Part shown: positions 24,390 to 33,975 of the stretch, piece by piece
How the letters are laid out: every line of letters begins with the position of its first letter
Numbering within the stretch: the first letter of the stretch is position 1
Source: Solimonas soli DSM 21787
GTDB taxonomy: Bacteria > Pseudomonadota > Gammaproteobacteria > Nevskiales > Nevskiaceae
Assembly: GCF_000474945.1 (NCBI RefSeq)
Contig: NZ_KI440838.1
Span: 1-64,000, forward strand
DNA: 64,000 nucleotides
Direction of reading: 5' to 3'
Position numbers and translations under genes: made by a program
Notes under the pieces: model-generated
Seen by the model: the letters and a program-made list of their open reading frames with translations, nothing else
Told to the model about the DNA's origin: nothing
Database searches by the model: none

Positions 24390-25925
24390 ATGATGCGCAA
24401 AATTTTGAGCGCCGCGATGCTCGCGGCGGTATTCGGGCTCGCGCCGGCGGCGTGGGCTGATGACAGCGCCGCGCCGGCGCCGGCGGCTTCGACCGTCGCG
24501 GCACCTGCCGCCGATGCGGCGGCTCCAGCGGAGGCTGCGCCGGCCGAAGCGGCGCCGGCCGAAGCGGCCGCTGCCGAGGCTCCGGCGGCCGTGCCGCATT
24601 GCGGCGACAAGGGTTTCGATTGCAACAAGGGCGACACGGCGTGGATGCTGGTGTCGACTGCCTTCGTGCTGTTCATGACGGTGCCGGGCCTCGCGCTGTT
24701 CTACGCCGGCATGGTGCGCTCCAAGAACGCGCTGTCGACGGTGATGCAGAGCTTCGCGATCTTCTGCGTGATCGCCGTGCTCTGGGCCGCCTACGGCTAC
24801 AGCGTCGCCTTCACGGTCGGCAATCCGTTCTTCGGCTCGCTCGACAAGCTGTTCCTGCACGGCGTCGATGCCAGCACGGTCGGCGCGACATTCAGCAAGG
24901 GCCAGTACATCCCGGAGCTCGTCTTCGTCGCCTTCCAGCTGACCTTCGCCGCGATCACCGTCGCGCTGGTCACCGGCGGCTTCGCCGAGCGCATGAAGTT
25001 CTCGGCCGTGATGATCTTCAGCGTCGTCTGGTTCACGATCTCCTACCTGCCGATGGCGCACATGGTGTGGCTGTGGGACGGTCCGGACGCCTACACCAGC
25101 GCTGATGCGGCGACGGCGGCGGGCGAGCACGCCGGCTTCCTGTTCCAGAAGGGCGCCATCGACTTCGCCGGCGGCACGGTCGTGCACATCAATGCCGGTA
25201 TCGCGGCGCTGGTCGCGGCGATCATCGTCGGTCCGCGCAAGGGCCTCGGCAAGTTCCACTTCGCGCCGCACAGCCTGATGATGACGGCGATCGGCACCGG
25301 CATGCTGTGGATGGGCTGGTTCGGCTTCAACGCCGGTTCCAACCTCGAAGCCACCGGCTCGGCGGGCATGGCGTTCTTCAACACCCTGTTCGGCACCGCG
25401 GTCGCCGGCGTTGCCTGGACGGGCGCCGAATGGCTGACGAAGGGCAAGCCGAGCCTGCTCGGCATCTGCTCGGGCATCGTCGCCGGTCTGGTCGCGATCA
25501 CCCCGGCTTGCGGTTTCGTCGGTCCGATGGGCGCATTCTGGATCTGCGCGATCGCCGGTGTGGTGTGCTTCTTCGCGGCGACCAAGCTCAAGGCCCTGCT
25601 CGGCTATGACGACGCGCTCGACGCCTTCGGCGTGCACGCCGTCGGCGGCATCATCGGCGCCATCGGCACGGGCATCTTCGTCAACCCGGCCCTCGGCGGC
25701 TCGGGCGTGTACGACTACGTCGCCAACGCGGTCGGCGCCTACGACATGAAGGCGCAAGTCATCGCGCAGCTCTGGGGCGTCGGCACGGCCATCGTATGGT
25801 CGGGCGTCTCGGCGGCCGTGATCCTGCTGATCCTGAAGTACACGATCGGCGTCCGCTCGAGCGACGAGGCGCAGGAAGAAGGTCTCGACATCGCCGACCA
25901 CGGCGAGAAGGCCTACAACCAGTAA
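24390..25925 (+). CDS. amtB: Ammonium transporter AmtB
   Basis: AmtB conducts ammonium/ammonia across the inner membrane. The 511-aa protein has a cleavable signal (MLAAVFGLAPAAWA, residues 9-22), then a periplasmic Ala/Pro/Glu stretch to about residue 68, then 11 membrane spans. Key parts are TAWMLVSTAFVLFMT-VPGLALFYAG, the phenylalanine gate region, and the twin histidines in VVHINAGIAAL and DAFGVHAVGG. The N-terminal linker contains short PAEAA repeats and is longer than in E. coli AmtB. A GAGGGG site precedes the start, and a strong terminator follows the gene. Confidence 0.96.
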   Translation: MMRKILSAAMLAAVFGLAPAAWADDSAAPAPAASTVAAPAADAAAPAEAAPAEAAPAEAAAAEAPAAVPHCGDKGFDCNKGDTAWMLVSTAFVLFMTVPGLALFYAGMVRSKNALSTVMQSFAIFCVIAVLWAAYGYSVAFTVGNPFFGSLDKLFLHGVDASTVGATFSKGQYIPELVFVAFQLTFAAITVALVTGGFAERMKFSAVMIFSVVWFTISYLPMAHMVWLWDGPDAYTSADAATAAGEHAGFLFQKGAIDFAGGTVVHINAGIAALVAAIIVGPRKGLGKFHFAPHSLMMTAIGTGMLWMGWFGFNAGSNLEATGSAGMAFFNTLFGTAVAGVAWTGAEWLTKGKPSLLGICSGIVAGLVAITPACGFVGPMGAFWICAIAGVVCFFAATKLKALLGYDDALDAFGVHAVGGIIGAIGTGIFVNPALGGSGVYDYVANAVGAYDMKAQVIAQLWGVGTAIVWSGVSAAVILLILKYTIGVRSSDEAQEEGLDIADHGEKAYNQ

Positions 25926-25963
25926 GCAACACGCGGTACCGACCGATTCATCTCCGGTGGGTT

Positions 25964-25995
25964 GGGGCGGGTCCTTAGGGACCCGCCCCTTTTTT
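25964..25995 (+). terminator. Rho-independent terminator after amtB
   Basis: An 11-bp perfect stem, GGGGCGGGTCC with GGACCCGCCCC around a TTAG loop, is followed by TTTTTT. It separates amtB from the second PII gene. Confidence 0.95.
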
Positions 25996-26050
25996 ATTGT
26001 TTTCCGTTTGCCGCCACCGCCTTGCGCACGGTTCTTGCGGAACCGGCTGA

Positions 26051-26449
<399 letters not shown>

Positions 26450-26526
26450 ACCGGCGCGGCGGCCGGCGGCGGCGACGCGCGCGGGACGTCCGGCATCGTT
26501 TCGCGACGCGGCGCGGAGGAGACGAC

Positions 26527-26913
26527 ATGAAGCGGGTCGCGACACTGCTGGCGATGGCATGCCTGAGCGCGGCGGCGAACGCCGGACAGGTCTACAAGTG
26601 GGTCGACAAGTCCGGGCATTTTCATTTCAGCGATACGCCGCAGCCCGGCTGGACGCGCATCGACGCCGGCCGCGCCAATGCGTTGACGGCTGAAGTGCCG
26701 CGCGTCGGCGACGATCCGGGCAGCGAGGCGCAGGCCGCCGAGTGCCAGAAGCGGCGCGACACGCTGGCGAGCTATCGCAACGCGGCGCGCATCGTCGAGC
26801 GCGATGCGCTCGGCAATGAAAAGGAATACGGCCCCGAGCAGAAACAGGCGCTGGTGGCGCGCGCCGAGCAGCAGGTCGCCGAAGCCTGCGGCGAGAACGC
26901 CACGCCGCCCTGA
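26527..26913 (+). CDS. DUF4124 domain-containing periplasmic protein
   Basis: The 128-aa protein has a signal peptide (VATLLAMACLSAAANA, residues 4-19) followed directly by the short DUF4124 domain QVYKWVDKSGHFHFSDTP, typical of small exported proteins in this group. The remaining half is charged and helical with two Cys residues that could form a disulfide. Function is unknown. A GGAGGAG site precedes the ATG, 77 bp after the second PII gene, and a shared terminator follows. Confidence 0.85.
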   Translation: MKRVATLLAMACLSAAANAGQVYKWVDKSGHFHFSDTPQPGWTRIDAGRANALTAEVPRVGDDPGSEAQAAECQKRRDTLASYRNAARIVERDALGNEKEYGPEQKQALVARAEQQVAEACGENATPP

Positions 26914-26930
26914 GCGTCTCCGGAATCGGA

Positions 26931-26966
26931 AAAGGCCGCCATCCGCGAAGATGGCGGCCTTTTTTG
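26931..26966. terminator. Bidirectional rho-independent terminator
   Basis: AAAGGCCGCCATC pairs with GATGGCGGCCTTT around a short loop, with T-tracts on both strands. It lies between the DUF4124 gene and the convergent speE gene. Confidence 0.93.
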
Positions 26967-26976
26967 CGCCGCGGAA

Positions 26977-27828
26977 TCAGCCTTGCAGGGCGCGCCTGAC
27001 GTAGGTCGGCAGCGCGAAGGCGCCGCGATGCGTGTCGGCGTTGTAGAACTGGCAGTCGAGCGCGGCGATCGCGCGCTCGTCGAGGCGCGCGGCCAGCGGC
27101 CCGGCCTTCTTGCAGGCGATCGAGCCCGACCACCAGCCGGACGGGTAGATCACCTGCGGGAAGTGCAGCAGATGCGTCTGCGCGAAGCCGGCCTCGCGCA
27201 TCGCGGCATGCATTTCCTGGATCAGCTCCAGATGCAACAGCGGCGATTCCGACTGCTGCACGAGCATGCCGTCGGGCTTCAGCGCCTTGATGCAGTCGAG
27301 ATAGAAGCGCTTGCCGAACAGGCCCTCGGCCGGCCCGACCGGATCGGTCGAGTCGATGATGATCATGTCGATCGAGCCGGGCGCCGCGTCCTTCATCCAC
27401 TGGATGCCGTCGCCGAAGAACAGTGTCGCGCGCGGATCGCTGTTCCTGTCGCAGAGCTCGGGGAAATACTGCTCGGCAAGACGGGTGACGCGCTCGTCGA
27501 TCTCGACCTGCGTCGCCGACTTCACCTCGGGGTGCTTGAGTACCTCGCGCAGCGTGCCGCAATCGCCGCCGCCGACGATGACGACGTTCTGCGGATCCGG
27601 GTGCGAGTTGAGCGCCGGGTGCGACATCATCTCGTGATAGAGGAAGTTGTCGCGCGTCGACACCATCGTGCAGCCGTCGATGGCCATCAGCCAGCCGAAG
27701 GTCTCGGTCTTCCAGATTTCGATCTTCTGGTACGGCGTCTGTTCTTCGTGGACTTTCTCGCCCTTGAGCGAGAAGGCCGTGCCGGTGGATTCCATCGGCT
27801 CGGTGAACCAGCTGCGATCGAGCGTCAT
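26977..27828 (-). CDS. speE: Polyamine aminopropyltransferase (spermidine synthase)
   Basis: SpeE moves an aminopropyl group from decarboxylated S-adenosylmethionine to putrescine. The 283-aa protein begins with the small beta-hairpin domain (TPYQKIEIWKTETFGWLMAI, YHEMMSHPAL) and continues with the Rossmann-like core: VVIVGGGDCGTLREVLKH, QVEIDERV, and the catalytic segment DSTDPVGPAEGLF. It is divergent from speA, so the two genes of the arginine-to-spermidine route sit back to back. No speD or agmatinase gene is in the window. Confidence 0.95.
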   Translation of the reverse strand: MTLDRSWFTEPMESTGTAFSLKGEKVHEEQTPYQKIEIWKTETFGWLMAIDGCTMVSTRDNFLYHEMMSHPALNSHPDPQNVVIVGGGDCGTLREVLKHPEVKSATQVEIDERVTRLAEQYFPELCDRNSDPRATLFFGDGIQWMKDAAPGSIDMIIIDSTDPVGPAEGLFGKRFYLDCIKALKPDGMLVQQSESPLLHLELIQEMHAAMREAGFAQTHLLHFPQVIYPSGWWSGSIACKKAGPLAARLDERAIAALDCQFYNADTHRGAFALPTYVRRALQG

Positions 27829-27973
27829 GCGGGCCTCGTAGACTTGCGCCGATTCGGCGGCGCGGATCAGGGTTCGGCGGCGAAGCGCGCGGCGGCTACA
27901 ATGCCGGGCTCGCGCCGGAAATTTTCAGGGCGCGAGTATATCGGCAAGACAAGACGGGCGAGTGACGGGCGCG

Positions 27974-29860
27974 ATGACGAACGAAGGCTGGGACGTGGCG
28001 CAGGCGCGCGAGCTGTACAACGTGCCGCAGTGGGGCGAGGGCTACTTCGACGTCGCCGCCGACGGCCATCTGCGCGTGCGGCCGTTCCGCGAGCGTTCCG
28101 CGGTGTCGATCGATCTCTACGAGCTGGCGCGTCGCCTGCCGGCGGAAGGTCTCGAGCTGCCGGTGCTGGTGCGTTTCGTCAACATCCTGCACGATCGCGT
28201 CGACCAGCTGACCGGCGCCTTCGCGTCGGTCATCGACGAGCTCGGTTACGAGGGCCGCTATACCGCCGTCTACCCGATCAAGGTCAACCAGCAGGGCGAC
28301 GTGGTCGAGGAAATCGTCGCGCACGGCGGCGAGCGCGTCGGCATCGAGGCCGGCAGCAAGCCGGAGCTGGCGGCGGTGCTCGGCCTGGCGCGGCCGGGCA
28401 GCGTCATCGTCTGCAACGGCTACAAGGACCGCGCCTACATCCGTCGCGCGCTGATCGGCCAGAAGCTGGGACACCAGGTCTACATCGTCGTCGAGAAACT
28501 GTCCGAGCTGCCGCTGGTGATCGAGGAAGCGCGGGCGCTCGACGTGGCGCCGCTGCTCGGCCTGCGCGTGCGCCTGTCGGCGAACTTCACCAGCACGCAG
28601 CAGAACACCGGCGGCGAGAAGGCCAAGTTCGGCCTGTCGGCACCGCAGATACTCGAAGCGATCGAGCTCCTGCGCGCCGCCGGCCGCCTCGACGCCGTGC
28701 AGATGATCCACTTCCATCTCGGCTCGCAGGTCGCCAACGTGCAGGATATCGCCCGCGGCCTGCGCGAGGCGGCGCGCTTCTACGTCGAGCTGCGCCGGCT
28801 CGGCGCGCCGATCGACGTGGTCGACGTCGGCGGCGGTCTCGGCGTCGACTACGAGGGCACGCGCTCGCGCTCCTTCTGCTCGATGAACTACTCGCTGCGC
28901 GAGTACGCGCGCAACATCCTGCGCACGCTGCAGGAAGTCTGCATCGCCGAAAAGCTGCCGCAGCCGAACGTGATCTCCGAATCCGGCCGTGCGCTGACCG
29001 CGCATCACGCGGTGCTGATCGCCGACGTCGTCGATCACGATGCGGCGCCGACGCAGGCCATCGTCGCGCCGGCCGCCGACGCGCCGCCGGTGCTGCACGA
29101 GCTGTACGCGCTGTTCCGCGAGATCGACGTGCAGGGGCCGATCGAGAGCCTGCACGATGCCGCGCAGTTCTTCGCCGACGCGCGCGACCAGTACGCGCTC
29201 GGTCTGCTCAGCCTGCCGCAGCGTGCCTACGCCGAGGCGGCCTATTACGCGCTGGCCCGCGCCGTGCTGCCGAAGCTCGACCCGACGATCCGCGCGCAGC
29301 GCGAGGCGATCGACGAACTGCGCGACAAGCTGGCGACCAAGTATTTCTGCAACTTCTCGGTGTTCCAGTCGGTGCCGGACGCCTGGGCGATCGATCAGGT
29401 TTTCCCGATCATGCCGATCCATCGCCTCACCGAGCGCCCGGACGTGCGCGCGCGGCTCTGCGACCTGACCTGCGATTCCGACGGCCGCCTCGATCAGTAC
29501 GTCGACCGCGAGGGCCTGATGCCGACGCTGGCGCTGCATCCGCTGCGCGAGGGCGAGCCGTATCTGATCGGCTTCTTCATGGTCGGCGCCTACCAGGAAA
29601 TCCTCGGCGACATGCACAACCTGTTCGGCGACACCAATGCCGTCAACGTCGTGCTCGACGGCCAGGGCGGCTGGAGGCTCGCCGGCGCCGAATCGGGCGA
29701 CCGCACCGACGAGCTGCTGCGCTACGTGCATCTGGAGCCTTCGATGCTGTCCGCCGCCTACCGCGCCAAGCTCGAGGCGTCGGCGCTGCCGGCGGCGCAG
29801 AAGGACGCACTGTACGCCGAGCTCGAGGCCGGGCTGAGCGGCTACACGTATCTGAGCTAG
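27974..29860 (+). CDS. speA: Biosynthetic arginine decarboxylase
   Basis: SpeA turns arginine into agmatine, the first step to putrescine, using pyridoxal phosphate. The 628-aa protein starts MTNEGWDVAQARELYNVPQW, like xanthomonad homologues; a GTG 12 bp upstream is the other option. The PLP lysine lies in YPIKVNQQGDVV, and HFHLGSQVANVQD and VDVGGGLGVDYEG form the cofactor cradle. The barrel domain is followed by the long helical insert and beta domain usual for SpeA. A weak promoter (TTCGGC, 18 bases, TACAAT at 27897-27902) lies in the divergent gap with speE. Confidence 0.95.
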   Translation: MTNEGWDVAQARELYNVPQWGEGYFDVAADGHLRVRPFRERSAVSIDLYELARRLPAEGLELPVLVRFVNILHDRVDQLTGAFASVIDELGYEGRYTAVYPIKVNQQGDVVEEIVAHGGERVGIEAGSKPELAAVLGLARPGSVIVCNGYKDRAYIRRALIGQKLGHQVYIVVEKLSELPLVIEEARALDVAPLLGLRVRLSANFTSTQQNTGGEKAKFGLSAPQILEAIELLRAAGRLDAVQMIHFHLGSQVANVQDIARGLREAARFYVELRRLGAPIDVVDVGGGLGVDYEGTRSRSFCSMNYSLREYARNILRTLQEVCIAEKLPQPNVISESGRALTAHHAVLIADVVDHDAAPTQAIVAPAADAPPVLHELYALFREIDVQGPIESLHDAAQFFADARDQYALGLLSLPQRAYAEAAYYALARAVLPKLDPTIRAQREAIDELRDKLATKYFCNFSVFQSVPDAWAIDQVFPIMPIHRLTERPDVRARLCDLTCDSDGRLDQYVDREGLMPTLALHPLREGEPYLIGFFMVGAYQEILGDMHNLFGDTNAVNVVLDGQGGWRLAGAESGDRTDELLRYVHLEPSMLSAAYRAKLEASALPAAQKDALYAELEAGLSGYTYLS

Positions 29861-29955
29861 CCCGTCAACGCGATGGGCGTCAAGAACGAGCGGCGGATCA
29901 CGGTCCGCCGCCCATCCCTAGCCGCCGCGAACGGCGGCCTATCAAGGAGGCAAGC

Positions 29956-30501
29956 ATGTCTGCATCGCTATACGACATCCCGCTCGCGCGCATCGACGGC
30001 GCGCCCGCCAAGCTCGGCGACTTCCGCGGCAAGGTGCTGCTCGTCGTCAACGTCGCCTCGAAGTGCGGCCTGACGCCGCAGTACAGCGCGCTCGAAGCGC
30101 TGTACCGCGCGAAGAAGGACCGGGGTCTCGAGGTGCTGGGCTTCCCGGCCAACAACTTCAAGGAACAGGAGCCGGGCAGCAACGAGGAAATCCAGTCGTT
30201 CTGCTCGACGAACTACGAGGTCAGCTTCCCGCTGTTCGCGAAGATCAGCGTCAAGGGTGCCGACCAGCATCCCTTGTACGGCGAGCTGACGCGGGCGCAG
30301 AAGGAGGCCGTCGGCGAAGGCCCGATGCGCGAGCGCCTGAAGGGCTACGGCATCGCGACCGGCGAGCCGGGCGAGGTGCTGTGGAACTTCGAGAAATTCC
30401 TGATCGGCCGCGACGGCAAGGTCGTCGGCCGCTTCGCGCCGGATCTCACGCCTGACGATCCGCGTCTGGGCGAGGCGATCGACAAGGCACTCGCCGCCTG
30501 A
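29956..30501 (+). CDS. Glutathione peroxidase
   Basis: This thiol peroxidase reduces hydrogen peroxide and organic peroxides. The 181-aa protein has the peroxidatic cysteine C37 in NVASKCGLTPQY, the glutamine/tryptophan-type active-site parts GFPANNFKEQEPG and LWNFEKFLIGRDG, and the FCSTNY segment whose Cys may be the resolving residue of a thioredoxin-dependent type. It is therefore the Cys form, not selenium. AAGGAGG precedes the ATG. Two GC hairpins without T-tracts occupy the gap after speA (29890-29940). Confidence 0.93.
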   Translation: MSASLYDIPLARIDGAPAKLGDFRGKVLLVVNVASKCGLTPQYSALEALYRAKKDRGLEVLGFPANNFKEQEPGSNEEIQSFCSTNYEVSFPLFAKISVKGADQHPLYGELTRAQKEAVGEGPMRERLKGYGIATGEPGEVLWNFEKFLIGRDGKVVGRFAPDLTPDDPRLGEAIDKALAA

Positions 30502-30544
30502 GGCGCCCGGCGTGGCGGCGGCCGCGGCGCCGCCACGCCGACGC

Positions 30545-32269
30545 TCAGCGCGCGAGCAGCGCGAGCTGCGGCGAGAACGTCCAGTTCTTGAAGCTGGTCA
30601 CCAGCGCCGCGTCTTCGCAGTCTTCGAGCGTGCCGGCGCAGGCCTCGCGCATCGCCGACAGGCCGTCGAACCAGGTGTCGTGGCGCAGACCGGCGACGTC
30701 GGCGACCAGCGACGGCAGCAGGGCGATGTCGAGCAGCGGCGGCGCGGCGAGCGGATCGAGCGGACGGAAGTTGCTGCGCACCTGGTACTGCGTGAGGAAG
30801 TCCGGCTTTGGCAGTTGCCGCAGGTAAGGCGGCTGCTGTTCCTCGAAGTAGGCCTGGTGGTCGCCGAAATAGGCCCACACCGCGCGGCGCTGCTGCTGCG
30901 TGAGATAGCTCTCCAGCACGCCGATGCCGCGGTCGAGCTTGACCAGCTTGTTGCTGTAGTCCGACAGCTTGCCCTTCAGCGACTTGCCCAGCTCGGCCTG
31001 TTGCAGGCCGGCGATCACCGGCGTGTTCTTCGGATACGGCGCGTGCTCGTGGATCGACAGCATGTAGAGGAACAGCGGCCGCGGGTCGCGGGTGTCGGCG
31101 GCGTTGCGCTTGAGCAGCGTGACGGCGGCCTCGGCGAGGCGCTCGCTGTCGGCGATGTCCCACTCGTCGCCGGGGATCTGGTCGTACTCGTGGAAGTCGC
31201 GCAGGGTCAGCACGCGATCGAAGCCGAGACTTTCGTAGGTGCGGCCGGCGCCGTAGAAACGCTTCATGGTCGGCATCAGCACCACGGTGCGGTAGCCGTT
31301 GGCCTCGAAGCGCGCCACGAGGTTGTCCCGCATGTGCGGGGCCACGGCGTTGAACACCGTCGTGCGGCGCGCGCCGAAGTCGTCCGGGACCAGTCCGGTC
31401 AGGACCGAGAACTCTGACAGCCAGGTCTTGCCGCCGTAGGTGTGCACGCGCAGCAGACCCTGCGCGCGCGTCTCCGGGCGCTTGTCGAACATCTTCAGGT
31501 GCGGCCACCGGGCGCCCTTGATCGCGTAGCCGCGCGGGTCGAAGGTCGATTCGTTGAGCCAGACGACGACGTCCGGCTTGGCGCCGCTCGTCGCGACCGG
31601 CGCCGGCCGGTACGAGGACAGCAGGGCCTCGAAGCGCGAGCTGTCGCCGCTCGGCAGCACGGTCGGCATCTCGAACACGCTGTATGAATAGACGAGGCGG
31701 CTCATCACGCCGCAGATTTTCAGCAGGCCGCAGTCGGCGTCGTCGCGGAACACTTCCCAGTTGTGGTGGTGGCGGTTCGCCCAGGCAAAGCTCGACCAGC
31801 CGCCGAGCAGGACGAGGCAGGCCGCGCGCACGCGCCAGCCATGCGCCGGGCCGCGCCGCGCCAGCCGGGCGTGCACGCCGAGCACGAGGCAGGCGACGAC
31901 GAAGCCGGCCAGCGCCCACTGCAGGCGCGGATAGCGGCCGACGATGCTCCAGTTCGCGCCCTCGCCGAGGAAGCTGAAGTCGAGCAGCGCGAGGCGATTG
32001 TCGAAGTAGCGCAGCTTGAACTCGCCGATCGCCCAGAACAGGATCGCGGCCAGCGTCGCGAAGGCGACGGCGTAGCTCCAGCGTCCGGAAATCGCCAGCA
32101 TCAGCAGCAGCGGCACGGCGAACAGACCGGCGTTGATGAGGGCGCAGGTCCCGTCGTCGCTGAACTGCATCGACACCCACAAGGCCCAGACGGTGGCCGC
32201 GGCCTGCAGCAGGCCGAGGCCGAGCAGGGCAAGCGACGGGCGACGCGCGAGGATCGTCGTGGCTGTCAT
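30545..32269 (-). CDS. Sulfatase-fold inner-membrane transferase/hydrolase (LtaS/MdoB/EptA-like)
   Basis: The 574-aa protein has about five membrane spans in residues 1-170 and a periplasmic sulfatase-type domain after that. Metal and catalytic motifs seen are VVVWLNESTFDPRG (first metal site), GGKTWLSEFSVLTGL (probable Thr nucleophile), and YFGDHQAYFEEQ (late Asp-His pair). Such enzymes move phosphoethanolamine or phosphoglycerol to glycans or lipids. The substrate cannot be told from the sequence. A full-length single gene, convergent with gpx. Confidence 0.85.
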   Translation of the reverse strand: MTATTILARRPSLALLGLGLLQAAATVWALWVSMQFSDDGTCALINAGLFAVPLLLMLAISGRWSYAVAFATLAAILFWAIGEFKLRYFDNRLALLDFSFLGEGANWSIVGRYPRLQWALAGFVVACLVLGVHARLARRGPAHGWRVRAACLVLLGGWSSFAWANRHHHNWEVFRDDADCGLLKICGVMSRLVYSYSVFEMPTVLPSGDSSRFEALLSSYRPAPVATSGAKPDVVVWLNESTFDPRGYAIKGARWPHLKMFDKRPETRAQGLLRVHTYGGKTWLSEFSVLTGLVPDDFGARRTTVFNAVAPHMRDNLVARFEANGYRTVVLMPTMKRFYGAGRTYESLGFDRVLTLRDFHEYDQIPGDEWDIADSERLAEAAVTLLKRNAADTRDPRPLFLYMLSIHEHAPYPKNTPVIAGLQQAELGKSLKGKLSDYSNKLVKLDRGIGVLESYLTQQQRRAVWAYFGDHQAYFEEQQPPYLRQLPKPDFLTQYQVRSNFRPLDPLAAPPLLDIALLPSLVADVAGLRHDTWFDGLSAMREACAGTLEDCEDAALVTSFKNWTFSPQLALLAR

Positions 32270-32458
32270 CGAAACGTCATGTTCTGGCGGCGGCGCACTG
32301 TAAGGCCTCGCGCGCGGCGGCGAAAGACCGTTCGACGGATCGCGGCTCGATCACGGCTTCTCGCCCGTTCAGCGACAGGACGGCCGCAATGTGGCCTAGT
32401 TCGCGGTGTGTCGTAGCGGCTTCGCCGACACTGAACCCGTCTCTTCCCTCGCCGCGCC

Positions 32459-32902
32459 ATGATCTCGGTCGCCTGCCACATCCATATCCGCCGTCCGCCG
32501 GACGCCGTCTTCGCGTTCGCGGGCGATTACCGCAACGACCCGCGCTGGCGCCGCGGCGTCATCGACCTGCAGTGCGAGGGCGAACCGCGCATCGGCAGTC
32601 GCACGCGCGAAGTCATCCGCTTCTGCGGCCTGCGCGCCGAGACCATTGCCGAGGTTACGGCCTGGGACGCCGGTCGCCGCACCGCCTTCGAGGCCCTCAG
32701 CGGGCCGGTGCCCTGCGCCGGCCGGCGCCTGTTCGAGGCCGAAGGCGAGGGCACGCGCTTCTCCTATCTCCTGCAGCTGCGCCCGCGGGGACGCTGGCAG
32801 TGGCTGACGCCGCTGCTCGGCCTGCTGTTCCGCTGGCAGGCGGCCGGCGACCTGCGCCGGCTGCGGCGCGTGCTCGAAGCGCCGCTGCTGCAACCGGCCT
32901 GA
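32459..32902 (+). CDS. SRPBCC (START/Bet v1-like) family protein
   Basis: The 147-aa protein matches the polyketide cyclase/dehydrase-like SRPBCC fold: ACHIHIRRPPDAVFAFAGDY at the start, RWRRGVIDLQCEGEPRIGS, VTAWDAGRRTAFEALSG, and GTRFSYLLQLRPRGRW near the end. The fold encloses a hydrophobic pocket and is used for lipid or metabolite binding. No specific role can be assigned. It precedes the DUF72 gene by 38 bp. Confidence 0.78.
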   Translation: MISVACHIHIRRPPDAVFAFAGDYRNDPRWRRGVIDLQCEGEPRIGSRTREVIRFCGLRAETIAEVTAWDAGRRTAFEALSGPVPCAGRRLFEAEGEGTRFSYLLQLRPRGRWQWLTPLLGLLFRWQAAGDLRRLRRVLEAPLLQPA

Positions 32903-32940
32903 GGCTCGCCGCGCGGCGCCGGCGCCGGCACAATCGGCGC

Positions 32941-33975
32941 ATGCAGGATTCCCTGTTCCCCGAGGTCGAGCCCGCGGCCGTGGTCGCCGTGGCACCGCCA
33001 CCGCGCAAGCGCGGCAAGGACGTCGAGCCGGCGGCGCCGTCACCGTCGCTCAGCGCCTTGCGTGCGGCCCTGCCGGCGCGGCTGCGACTCGGCACATCGT
33101 CGTGGAACTACCCCGGCTGGGTCGGCAGCGTGTGGGCGCAGGAATACCCGGAAACGACGCTGTCCAGGAAGGGCCTGCGTGCCTACGCACAGCATCCGCT
33201 GCTGCGCACGGTGAGCCTCGACCGCGCCTTCTACCGCCCGCTCGATGCCGGCCAGTACGCGGCCTACGCGGCGCAGGTGCCGGACGATTTCCGCTTCGTG
33301 GTGAAGGCGCCGAGCGTCGTTGCCGATGCGCTGGTGCGCAGCGAGAACGGCCGCGGCCTCGAACTCAATCCGCGCTTTCTCGATCCGCGCCTGGCCGTGC
33401 ACGCGTCCGCCGAGCCGGCCAGCGAAGGCCTGGGTCACAAGCTCGGCGTGCTGGTCTTCCAGCTGAGCCCGCTGCCCGACGAGATGCTGATGCACGATCG
33501 CGCCGGCCTGCTGCAGCGGCTGGCGGCGATGCTGCAGGGGCTTGCCGAGCTGCGCGCGCAGGTGCCGGACGTGATTGTCGCCGTCGAGGTGCGCAACGCC
33601 GCATGGCTGGGGCCGGATTTCGTCGCCGTGCTGCGCGCGTCGGGCGCGACGTATTGCCTGGGCCTGCACGCGAAGATGCCGGCGATTGGCGAACAGCTGC
33701 CGATCCTGCGCGCGCTGTGGCCGGGGCCGCTGGTCTGTCGCTGGAACCTGCACCGCCGCCACGGCGCCTATGGCTATGAAGAGGCGAAGCGCCTGTACGG
33801 CGCCTTCGATCGCATCGTCGATGCCGATCCCGAGACGCGTGCGGCGCTGGCCCGCGTCATCCGCGGCACGACCGGCGCCGGCTGGCCGGCATACGTGACG
33901 ATCGGCAACAAGGCCGAAGGCTCGGCGCCGCTGACCGCGGCCGCGCTGGCCGAAGCCATCGCCGCCGCGGCCTAG
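32941..33975 (+). CDS. DUF72 family protein
   Basis: The 344-aa protein carries the DUF72 TIM-barrel: [65 protein letters not shown], and [18 protein letters not shown]. The first 50 residues are a Pro/Ala-rich extension. The family has no settled function. The stop codon overlaps that of the convergent argH gene by 3 bp (CTAG), so the two transcripts must overlap. Confidence 0.9.
   Translation: MQDSLFPEVEPAAVVAVAPPPRKRGKDVEPAAPSPSLSALRAALPARLRLGTSSWNYPGWVGSVWAQEYPETTLSRKGLRAYAQHPLLRTVSLDRAFYRPLDAGQYAAYAAQVPDDFRFVVKAPSVVADALVRSENGRGLELNPRFLDPRLAVHASAEPASEGLGHKLGVLVFQLSPLPDEMLMHDRAGLLQRLAAMLQGLAELRAQVPDVIVAVEVRNAAWLGPDFVAVLRASGATYCLGLHAKMPAIGEQLPILRALWPGPLVCRWNLHRRHGAYGYEEAKRLYGAFDRIVDADPETRAALARVIRGTTGAGWPAYVTIGNKAEGSAPLTAAALAEAIAAAA

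Noticed and set aside
27962-27973. GTG at 27962 as the start of speA
   Set aside because: The family pattern begins at the ATG at 27974 and the GTG has no better ribosome site, though it cannot be excluded.
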